DNA from: Paenibacillus tarimensis
GTDB lineage: Bacteria; Bacillota; Bacilli; Paenibacillales; Paenibacillaceae
NCBI RefSeq assembly: GCF_021532315.1
Contig: NZ_JAKGAO010000025.1
Location: 62,001-126,000, forward strand
DNA length: 64,000 bases
Direction: 5' to 3'
Part shown: one piece after another, positions 37,170 to 44,560 of the stretch
Position numbering within the stretch: position 1 is the stretch's first letter
How the letters are laid out: the number at the start of each line of letters is the position of its first letter
Notes under the pieces: generated by a model
Databases searched by the model: none
Seen by the model: only the letters and a program-made list of their open reading frames with translations
Told to the model about the DNA's origin: nothing
Program-made: the position numbers and the translations under genes

Positions 37170-37440
37170 GTATACTACTCCTCCAATAATCATAATTTGA
37201 CAGCATTGCGCCACTCTATTGCGCACAATCCAATAGTATAATGGGCTCTGTCAAATATTACTATCGTGCAAAATGTATAAAAGTTTAATATATTTAATCA
37301 AAATCAGGTACATAGTACTACCTGATAAGCAGTCTGTTATAATTGGTTCACCCGTCAGCGATACACGTGTGATAAACTCGATAGAGTCATTGCTATGATG
37401 TCTAATTACTAGAACTGCCAGCATAAGGAGAACATACGAC

Positions 37441-38202
37441 ATGAAGCTTATATCCTGGAATGTTAACGGTCTGCGCGCTTGTGTGAACAAGGGCTTCTAT
37501 GATTATTTCAAGGAAATGGATGCCGATATCTTCTGCATTCAGGAGTCAAAGCTGCAGGAAGGGCAGATCTGCATGACCTTCGGCAGCGAGTACCACCAGT
37601 ACTGGAATTACGCCGAGCGGAAAGGCTATTCGGGAACCGCTGTGTTTACACGGAGGAAGCCGCTGTCTGTCCGCTACGGGATGGAAGAGGACAGCGAGCC
37701 GGAAGGGAGAATTATAACGCTTGAGTTTGAGGCCTTCTACCTGGTTACCGTCTATACGCCTAATTCCAAACGGGATTTGGCAAGGCTTGATTACCGTCTC
37801 GAGTGGGAGGACCGCTTCCGCGCCTATCTGCTCGGACTTGATGCGGTCAAGCCCGTCATCGTATGCGGCGATCTTAACGTGGCCCATCAGGAAATCGACC
37901 TTAAGAATCCCAAGTCCAATGTGAATAACTCCGGCTTTACGCCCGAGGAACGCGGCAAAATGACAGAGCTGCTGAATGCAGGGTTTATTGATACGTTCCG
38001 CTACCTGTACCCTGACCGTGAGGGTGCTTACACCTGGTGGTCATATATGCCGAAGATCCGGGAGAGGAACATCGGTTGGCGTATCGACTATTTTCTCGTA
38101 TCGGACCGCCTAAAGCCGCTTATCCGTGAAGCTCAGATTGACGCCCATATTATGGGGAGCGACCACTGCCCTGTCATATTGGAAATAGACGAAATCACCT
38201 AA
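37441..38202 (+). CDS. exoA: exodeoxyribonuclease III / AP endonuclease
   Basis: A 253-aa DNA repair enzyme that cuts at abasic sites and trims 3' ends. Motifs of the exonuclease III family are complete: SWNVNGLRA, FCIQESKLQ, SGTAVFTR, VYTPNS, CGDLNVAH, IDTFRYLYPDREGAYTWWSY, RIDYFLVS and GSDHCPVIL. AAGGAG precedes the ATG. It is divergent from the pectate lyase gene. Confidence 0.95.
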   Translation: MKLISWNVNGLRACVNKGFYDYFKEMDADIFCIQESKLQEGQICMTFGSEYHQYWNYAERKGYSGTAVFTRRKPLSVRYGMEEDSEPEGRIITLEFEAFYLVTVYTPNSKRDLARLDYRLEWEDRFRAYLLGLDAVKPVIVCGDLNVAHQEIDLKNPKSNVNNSGFTPEERGKMTELLNAGFIDTFRYLYPDREGAYTWWSYMPKIRERNIGWRIDYFLVSDRLKPLIREAQIDAHIMGSDHCPVILEIDEIT

Positions 38203-38280
38203 AAATTACGCTTACTGCTTAAATATCTTCCCCTGCGTGTATTAGTTACCTAGACACTACTGCTATTGGGGGAAAATAAG

Positions 38281-39048
38281 ATGAAGCTGTCGTACAATAC
38301 GGAAACCCTGTTTCAGGGAATGAGCATCTACGAGGCGATGGAGATATTGGCGGCAAACGGGCTGAAGACCATTGAATTCTGGTCCTGGGAGGACAAGGAT
38401 CTGAACCGGATCAGACAGCTGATGACCGACTATGATATGAATGTTGCCTCCATTGTCGTCAAGCTTGAAAGCCTGGTGGACCCGGCACGCCGGGAAGCCA
38501 TCGTCGATGCTGTCAAGCGGTCCGCAGAGGCTGCCAACCAGCTCGGCTGTTCAACCATGGTACATACCGTAGGCTTCGAGGCTGAGCATCTGTCCCGCGA
38601 AGAGATGCGCAAGAGCCTGGTTGAAGGGCTGTATGCCTGCATTCCGGCCCTTGAGGAGGCTGGTGTCACGACGGCAATCGAGCCGCTGAATACGAAGGTG
38701 GATCTGGAGCTCTCCGGCTACTATCTCACCACCTCGGAGGAGGCGCTTGACATTGTGAAGGAGATCAATCATCCGCTTGTGAAGGTATGCTATGACATCT
38801 ACCATGTGCAGGTGATGGAGGGGCATGTTATTTCCCGTATGCAGAACAACATTCATCACATCGCTCACATCCAGGCAGCCGGTCACCCGGGCCGGCACGA
38901 GCTGTATATCGGGGAACTGAATTATGACAACATCTTCGACGCCATCAAGCAGATGGACTACAACGGCTATGTCGGCATCGAATATTTTCCGATTCATGAT
39001 CCTATCGACGATTTGAAGCGAATTCATGCCAAGCATCATACCGGCTGA
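38281..39048 (+). CDS. hydroxypyruvate isomerase-like TIM-barrel protein
   Basis: A 255-aa protein of the AP endonuclease 2/sugar isomerase fold. Metal-binding acidic and His positions are visible in IEPLNTKVD, VKVCYDIYHVQVMEG, HIAHIQAAGHPGRHE and YVGIEYFPIHD. This pattern matches hydroxypyruvate isomerase (Hyi) and related epimerases. The start at 38281 follows GGGGGA at 8-9 nt. Without partner genes of glyoxylate metabolism, the physiological substrate is uncertain. Confidence 0.85.
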   Translation: MKLSYNTETLFQGMSIYEAMEILAANGLKTIEFWSWEDKDLNRIRQLMTDYDMNVASIVVKLESLVDPARREAIVDAVKRSAEAANQLGCSTMVHTVGFEAEHLSREEMRKSLVEGLYACIPALEEAGVTTAIEPLNTKVDLELSGYYLTTSEEALDIVKEINHPLVKVCYDIYHVQVMEGHVISRMQNNIHHIAHIQAAGHPGRHELYIGELNYDNIFDAIKQMDYNGYVGIEYFPIHDPIDDLKRIHAKHHTG

Positions 39049-39053
39049 CAAAT

Positions 39054-39094
39054 AAGATAAGGAGTTCCCGCTTGGGGAGCTCCTTATCTTTATT
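39054..39094 (+). terminator. terminator after the isomerase-like gene
   Basis: GATAAGGAG with TTCCC pairs with GGGGA with GCTCCTTATC around a GCTT loop, followed by TTTATTTTAT. Confidence 0.85.
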
Positions 39095-39119
39095 TTATAT
39101 CCACTATGGGTCCGAAAGC

Positions 39120-39854
39120 TTACCTTCCCGTATAGGTCAGTCTTCCCGCCTTGCTCACAGCCAGCCAAGACTCATGCAGTGATTTCACGTAACCCTCCGC
39201 CCGGCCGCGCGCTTCCTGTACACGGATCCGGACTGATAGATCCATCCTATCGATCTTCTTCTTGTAGACAGCTGCCAGAAGCTGGTCGACCTTGTTCGCC
39301 GCCTCGAGATCGCTCACCTTCTTGCGCACCTCAACCAGGAACGCACCCATCTCCTGCTCCATCTTCCTCCCGGCATCATAGCAGGCTTCCGCTGATTCCA
39401 GCGCCTGCGTGTACATCGCTTGGTAGCCGTCCATATACGCATTAAACGCCGTCACGAATTCACGATTCTGAGCGAGCAGCGGGGCCATGATCCCGAAGGC
39501 AAAATTGCCGCTGTGCGGCAGCTTCAAATTGAGCACCTGGTTCAGTGTCTGGAACAGGCGGTCTGAAGCGGAGACATACTCTTCCACATTAGCCTCCGCC
39601 TCCCGAACCGCTTCATCGATCGAGTCCGTCTTGACTACTGCAGCGACCACCTTGTAGAGATACTGGCCATGGACGGAATGCAGCTTGAAGAAAATCATGC
39701 CCGGCTGGCCGTCAAGCAGCCCCTTGGTTTCGTTAAGAATACTGTGCAGCGACCGGAGGTCCAATAATAAAGAGACTACATATCCAGCCTCGGGGGGCAT
39801 GGAAAGCGCGGACTTGTTCAGCACGCGGTCGCTGTTCTTAAGCGGATCGGACAT
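39120..39854 (-). CDS. unknown 244-aa helical protein paired with the Ig-domain protein
   Basis: I do not recognise the family. The protein has no signal peptide and no membrane segment. It is predicted to be almost entirely alpha-helical, with heptad-like stretches (AEANVEEYVSASDRLFQTLN, EMGAFLVEVRKKVSDLEAAN). It begins 18 nt after the stop of the 848-aa gene on the same strand, so the two are cotranscribed and probably work together. Confidence 0.7.
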   Translation of the reverse strand: MSDPLKNSDRVLNKSALSMPPEAGYVVSLLLDLRSLHSILNETKGLLDGQPGMIFFKLHSVHGQYLYKVVAAVVKTDSIDEAVREAEANVEEYVSASDRLFQTLNQVLNLKLPHSGNFAFGIMAPLLAQNREFVTAFNAYMDGYQAMYTQALESAEACYDAGRKMEQEMGAFLVEVRKKVSDLEAANKVDQLLAAVYKKKIDRMDLSVRIRVQEARGRAEGYVKSLHESWLAVSKAGRLTYTGR

Positions 39855-39872
39855 CCTGCCATCCTCCCCTCA

Positions 39873-42419
39873 TCAGTCTGCAGTTCCTGCGTCAGAACCG
39901 GATGCCCCGGACGGGTCTTGCGGCTCGGAGGGCTTATCTCCCTCTTCCTTATCGGCCGGCTCGGTCTGATTGAGCATCTGATACAGACGGGCGGCAAGCT
40001 CGTCGCGCTTCTGCAGAATGGTAAGGGCGTAGGAACGCATCCGGTTCTCATTGTAGAGCTCCTGATTTCTAAGCTCAAGTCCGCGAATAGTCTCATCCTG
40101 CAAACTTCTCGAGTAGCTGTCCAGCGCCTCTCCCTGACCAAGCAGGGCTTCCACCACAATGCCTTCGGTTCGCATCACATATTTGTTGGCGGCCAGAATA
40201 ATGCCCGGCACGTTAAAGGTGGTGCCTGTCGCATCGTCATGATACTCTGAGACATAATCCTTCTTGACCCGCAAATAGCTGGACAGCTCAATAATTTTGC
40301 CCTCTTCATCCAGAAAAGGCGTTTCCTCGACGAAGCGGTGATGGCGATCCTTGTAATCAAATATGTTCGTCAGCTGATGAAGAATAGAATTGCGCACCTC
40401 TACGCGTGCTTCAGGAGCAATAACATCATTCAGCAGGTTGTTAAGCTGCGGCAGCGGCACCTCCCGGTAATAGTCGGCCTCCTTGCCGTCGACTGTAGCT
40501 GCTTCATAATAGCCAACCCTCACATCCACCAGATGCAGGACGGAGATATACTCCTGGTTCATCTGCCGGAATACATAATTCAGTGTGCGGCTCACATTGA
40601 TATTTTCCACTTCCCGGCTGATTGTGGCTTCTTCGGATGTAAGAGAGCGTTCCTCGGTGCTCGTGTTAACCTGCACCTCCCGCTGCGAAGAAGCCTTCGC
40701 CGCGTGCTTCTGAATGCTGTTGGAGACATTCTTGGCAAACTCCTCGCGTGCTCCGTTAGTGTCCGAGCTGACGGATGCCGAAATTCGAGCGCTGCCCCAG
40801 CCCCAGCTGGCCTTCGCTTCGCCGTCGACCGTATACTTGAAGCTTTCCTTATACTGCTTCTGGTCGGATTGTTCATCCATCAGGGATTTCTCAAAATCCT
40901 GCGCACTCTCCGCGTTGAAGGAGTCCAGGATACTTGATGCCTTCTGCGCTTTCGTTTCATTGGACTGGTAGCTCTTAATGCTGATCTTCGTCTTCTCGCC
41001 CGGCAGGAGAGAGAACGTCTTAAGAACCCGCCCTGCCCCGTAACTGCCGAGATAAGTCGACAGCATATACTTCTCCACCAGAAACAGCCGGCGCGAATGT
41101 GAGACGACGTCCGGCAGAATGGATACTCTGACCGGTATTGTAACTTCTGTCGTGTTATTGGCCTTATCTCTGCATCTGGCTGTTATAAAGTTCAGGCCAG
41201 GGTCCGTCAGCGTCAACTTCCCAGACCATGAGCTCCAATCATCCGGGCCCTTCGGCTGAACGGGAACCCATACCGGGTTGTGTCCAATCGTCAGTTCTAC
41301 AGCCTGAACCCCGTTAGCATCGGATGCCGTTCCGGTTACTTCAACCAGCACACCATTCGGCTCCACTCCCGTCAGCTCAGCCTGCTCATTCGGTGAGGTA
41401 ATTGTGATGGAAGGCGGCTCCACATCAACGGTTACCACCATGCTTGCCCTGCCTTCAAGTCCGGCGGCATCCACACAACGTGCGTGGATCGTATTGGTAC
41501 CGCCGCTTAGCTTGACGGTTCTGGACCAGTTCAGCCAGTTGTCTCCGCTCTCTGCTGCCTGGTAAGCTCCTTCATTAACCGCTACCTCGACCGTAGTAAT
41601 AGCCCGGTTATCGGAGGCTGTACCCCGAACGACTACCGTGGTCTCCTCGTTACCGCCAGGCACATATCCTCCGGCAGGAGACGTGATATTGACCACTGGC
41701 GGGACGGTATCCGGCTCCGCACTCAGCGCGATATGCACAGTAATTTCACGTGCCGCCGTTGTATATCCGTCAACATGGGTGGCGACAGCCCGGATTACGA
41801 CAGGTCCCGGCGAATCCGCAAACGCATTCGACAAGGTCCAGCTGCCGCCTGTACCGAGACCCGCTGTTTGCCAGGCTTGGTTGCCGACCCGTACCTGTAC
41901 GGATGCTACCGTCCCTCCATAAGCATGTGCTTTGCCGGTTATTGTGAAGGTTGCGCCGGTATGAGGCCCGTTAATCGTCCCTCCTGGAGCAGGCGATGTA
42001 ATCGATACACTAACATCATGGGCCGGCTCGTCGGGAATCGGAACATGGTCGTAGTCGTCCCGGGGGCGCATCGGAGTGACTGGCCCGTTCTCATCATGTA
42101 TAGGCAGCGGCGCCCTTCCGAACGCGGCTGCAGGGCTTCTACCCGGAACTGTGGTAGTCACAAGCTCGCCTGACATCGAGCGGTATACAAGCGGCTGCTC
42201 TTCCTCTGTCTTGCTCTTATTTGCAATACTGCTGCTAGTTAAAGCCTTACTCTCCAGCTGGGCTGCGTCTCTCTTGCCGCCTCTGTAAATGTTTTCACCG
42301 AGCTGCAGCTCGATGAAATTCCGGCCCGTGTAGGCAATCGTTTCGGGAACGCTGTAGCTGATGACTGGTGCCGAGCCTCCTGCCTGCATTTTAATAACCG
42401 GCCCTTGATTGTCTGCCAT
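39873..42419 (-). CDS. 848-aa protein with three Ig-like domains and a conserved-looking C-terminal domain, function unknown
   Basis: The start at 42419 follows GGGGAGAGGG. There is no signal peptide, so export, if any, is non-classical. Residues ~135-435 contain three bacterial Ig-like domains, each opening with a SITSP or NITSP motif and holding a GTASD motif. Residues ~440-830 form a domain I cannot name, beginning LFLVEKYMLSTYLGS and FSLLPGEKTKISI, then Glu/Ser/Lys-rich helices and a C-terminal coiled coil (~770-820). The tail is acidic and low-complexity. The architecture suggests a large assembly or surface protein. Confidence 0.72.
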   Translation of the reverse strand: MADNQGPVIKMQAGGSAPVISYSVPETIAYTGRNFIELQLGENIYRGGKRDAAQLESKALTSSSIANKSKTEEEQPLVYRSMSGELVTTTVPGRSPAAAFGRAPLPIHDENGPVTPMRPRDDYDHVPIPDEPAHDVSVSITSPAPGGTINGPHTGATFTITGKAHAYGGTVASVQVRVGNQAWQTAGLGTGGSWTLSNAFADSPGPVVIRAVATHVDGYTTAAREITVHIALSAEPDTVPPVVNITSPAGGYVPGGNEETTVVVRGTASDNRAITTVEVAVNEGAYQAAESGDNWLNWSRTVKLSGGTNTIHARCVDAAGLEGRASMVVTVDVEPPSITITSPNEQAELTGVEPNGVLVEVTGTASDANGVQAVELTIGHNPVWVPVQPKGPDDWSSWSGKLTLTDPGLNFITARCRDKANNTTEVTIPVRVSILPDVVSHSRRLFLVEKYMLSTYLGSYGAGRVLKTFSLLPGEKTKISIKSYQSNETKAQKASSILDSFNAESAQDFEKSLMDEQSDQKQYKESFKYTVDGEAKASWGWGSARISASVSSDTNGAREEFAKNVSNSIQKHAAKASSQREVQVNTSTEERSLTSEEATISREVENINVSRTLNYVFRQMNQEYISVLHLVDVRVGYYEAATVDGKEADYYREVPLPQLNNLLNDVIAPEARVEVRNSILHQLTNIFDYKDRHHRFVEETPFLDEEGKIIELSSYLRVKKDYVSEYHDDATGTTFNVPGIILAANKYVMRTEGIVVEALLGQGEALDSYSRSLQDETIRGLELRNQELYNENRMRSYALTILQKRDELAARLYQMLNQTEPADKEEGDKPSEPQDPSGASGSDAGTAD

Positions 42420-42580
42420 ATTGACCCTCTCCCCATAATTAGTACCTGTCAGTCTTGTTGTGTACTCCAATCTTAATGACGGAGGGGTACTGCTGCAAGA
42501 GTCTATCATCCACATTTATCCTTTCTTTAGAATTTATGACAAAATCCATCATTCCCCTGCTCAGGTTTTTGAAAACAAGA

Positions 42581-42622
42581 TAAAGCCAGCATCCTTAGAC
42601 TCATCTAAGAAAGCTGGCTTTA
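42581..42622 (-). terminator. hairpin downstream of the phosphopantetheinyl transferase gene
   Basis: TAAAGCCAGC (42581-42590) pairs with GCTGGCTTTA (42613-42622), with further pairing of CTTAGA and CTAAG inside the loop. A T-rich stretch follows on the minus strand. Confidence 0.65.
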
Positions 42623-42724
42623 ATACCGTAATGATGCCTTTAAGCCTATTTTCGCTGCTGCTCCTAATGGTGTGCTTGATACAAAGACAATTGCCGGACA
42701 TTCTGTCAGCCTGCCTTACGGCCT

Positions 42725-43471
42725 TCAACCTCCGATCTGTTCAAACCGTCCCAACAGCTCCTCCAAAGTCCAAATCTGAATACTGCCGGGATAATTCAGC
42801 TCCGTTGAGCAGACTGCCAGCTTGTAACCGGGATCCACATTATACTGTTTGAATTGCCAATTTCCCAGCGCTGCCGATCCAGGATCGGCAAGCAGTTCAA
42901 TATCGCCATCCTCATGCAGGGTGAAGCTGAACGAATCCAGCGGAATCGACATTCCCGCACCAACTGCCTTTATATAGCTTTCCTTTAAGGTCCACAGCTC
43001 GAAAAAGCATTCCAGCTGCCGATTAAGCGGCTGAGCCCTCAGATACTCAGCCTCCGGCCTTGAGAAGAACCGGTCCGCTATAGCCAAATTAACCGTATGT
43101 ATTCGTTCCACATCAATTCCCACCGGGGTACTACCGAACACAGCAGCAACCCACCGCCCGGAATGCGATACATTGTACTGGCAGTCCGGGCGGCCGTATA
43201 AATATGGTTTACCATAACTGTTGGAGCCTCGCAGCTGCTCCAGCTCCAGCAGCGCCCACCTCTCAGCTGCATACACGCGGACCAACAGCTCGCCCGCCAT
43301 CGACCGCACGCGGTCATCTGCCTGCCGGTAGGCGTCAACCTTGCCCTGTCTGGCCGGACTAAACTTCGGCAGCACACGCTCCCGCAGCAGCTGCTCCTCC
43401 CGGGCAAGCTTATCCAACTCCGCGGCCGAGCCGCCCCGGCAGCCGCCAATCTTAACGGCGATAATATCCAT
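42725..43471 (-). CDS. 4'-phosphopantetheinyl transferase (Sfp type)
   Basis: Transfers phosphopantetheine from CoA to carrier proteins of nonribosomal peptide or polyketide synthases. The 248-aa length and motifs match the Sfp/Gsp type: GKPYLYGRPDCQYNVSHSG, VGIDVERI (Mg-binding Asp and Glu) and FFELWTLKESYIKAVGAGM. The start at 43471 follows TTGGAGG and shares one base with the stop of the CPBP gene (TAATG), so the two are coupled. No carrier protein is present in this RiPP-like region, so its partner is probably elsewhere, perhaps in the locus beyond 64000. Confidence 0.9.
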   Translation of the reverse strand: MDIIAVKIGGCRGGSAAELDKLAREEQLLRERVLPKFSPARQGKVDAYRQADDRVRSMAGELLVRVYAAERWALLELEQLRGSNSYGKPYLYGRPDCQYNVSHSGRWVAAVFGSTPVGIDVERIHTVNLAIADRFFSRPEAEYLRAQPLNRQLECFFELWTLKESYIKAVGAGMSIPLDSFSFTLHEDGDIELLADPGSAALGNWQFKQYNVDPGYKLAVCSTELNYPGSIQIWTLEELLGRFEQIGG

Positions 43472-43827
43472 TAATGGCCTCCAATCCATAGCTGTTTCAC
43501 AACGAACACAACAGCCGCAAGCAAGACCGGTATCAGCCAGCCAAGCCTTAGGCTGTCAGCTGGCACACTCTTGCTCTCATCAGCCGGACCCCGCTCCACA
43601 AGTCCCCGTATATATCTTAGCAGCCGCCACCCTGCTAAACCGGCAGCAACCGACAGGACACCCGTACCAATGACCGTCCACGTTTCGGGCCCGTCTGGCG
43701 TACTGAGCTCTCCAAGCATATCCCCACCCCGGATGTAGGACGTGACCACATAAGTGATATTGGTCAGCAGATGAATCAGCAGCCCGGGGATAATGGAGCG
43801 GGTGTACAAGACAATGACAGATGATAC
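43471..43827 (-). pseudogene. detached C-terminal part of the CPBP protease
   Basis: Directly after the TAG at 43828-43830 the same frame continues VSSVIVLYTRSIIPGLLIHL and on to a further membrane helix ending KQLWIGGH. TRSIIPGLLIHLLTN is the typical last conserved motif of CPBP proteases (motif with the final His/Asn). No good start or RBS precedes it. One base change would restore a 308-aa protein. Confidence 0.75.
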
Positions 43828-44397
43828 CTAGGCAGATGCGAACAGCTCTGCAAGCCGGTAAGGGTTGTCATGGAACAGCGCGAACAGCAGCGAGCTCACG
43901 GCGGCAGCAAACCACTGTCCCCTCTGCCCATAACCGGTAAGCAATGCTCCCCTGAACAGCAGCTCCTCACAGATTGGCGGTATAATGCCAATGCATAACA
44001 CAAGCACGAACAAAGCGCCAAGATGTTCAGCCATTGGATAGACAGAAATCTCATATGTCCGGCCAAGAAGCAGGGAAACGATCTCTGTCAGCTGGTGAAG
44101 GAAAAGTATCGGCACCTGACTTAGTGCGTATACCGCCAGACTGAGCATTAACACCTTCAAGCTGACTCTCCGCCATTTGAAGTTTAAGGACAGATTATAC
44201 CCCCTCAGCTTGCACCAAACAAGAGCCGGCAGAAGATTCAGACCGACTTGACCAATAACCACGTACATCAGGAAATACCCCAGCTCGGTGTGAAGCCTGT
44301 CCGTGTCCGTAAAGAGGTAACCGGACAGAATGATTCCGCTAACATAAGAGAATAAAAATATCCATCCTGCCTCTGCCGCATTCAAGGTTTTTCTCAT
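43828..44397 (-). CDS. CPBP family intramembrane metalloprotease, truncated by a stop codon
   Basis: CPBP (Abi) proteases are membrane glutamic-type proteases, often found with bacteriocin or RiPP genes as processing or immunity factors. The 189-aa frame has five or six helices, the catalytic EELLFRG (EExxxR) and FALFHDNPYR. It ends early at a TAG; the family's last motif is in the same frame downstream. The truncated product lacks that motif and is probably inactive. A promoter is visible at 44456-44485, and a terminator separates it from the upstream methyltransferase gene. Confidence 0.82.
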   Translation of the reverse strand: MRKTLNAAEAGWIFLFSYVSGIILSGYLFTDTDRLHTELGYFLMYVVIGQVGLNLLPALVWCKLRGYNLSLNFKWRRVSLKVLMLSLAVYALSQVPILFLHQLTEIVSLLLGRTYEISVYPMAEHLGALFVLVLCIGIIPPICEELLFRGALLTGYGQRGQWFAAAVSSLLFALFHDNPYRLAELFASA

Positions 44398-44455
44398 CTG
44401 CCGGCACGGCTCCTTCTCTCAACATTCGATAAAACTTCCAATAAATCCTAGACTT

Positions 44456-44485
44456 ATTATAGAGTCATCCATTACTGCCCAGCAA
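44456..44485 (-). promoter_or_regulatory. candidate promoter for the CPBP-PPTase unit
   Basis: On the minus strand TTGCTG and TATAAT are separated by 18 nt, 59 bp upstream of the CPBP start and downstream of the terminator at 44503-44545. Confidence 0.5.
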
Positions 44486-44502
44486 CCGGTTCACAAAAGT
44501 AT

Positions 44503-44545
44503 AAAAGAACCGCCCCGGCCATCAGGCCTCTAATGCGGTTCTTTT
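44503..44545 (-). terminator. terminator ending the RiPP cluster transcript
   Basis: AAAAGAACCGC pairs with GCGGTTCTTTT (11 bp), with an inner GGCC pair. It lies 16 bp after the 960-aa gene's stop on the minus strand, followed by TTTTATAC. Confidence 0.8.
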
Positions 44546-44560
44546 GTAAGAAAAAACGTA

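Noticed and set aside
5579-43830. Stop-codon recoding as an explanation for the in-frame stops in pyrK and the CPBP gene
   Set aside because: The two stops differ (TAA and TAG), no recoding structure is seen beside them, and the rest of the window uses both codons as normal stops.
44386-44400. Another GATGAGAAAAACC match to the leader element
   Set aside because: It is the start codon region of the CPBP gene. The upstream GAGAY part and both stem arms are missing.
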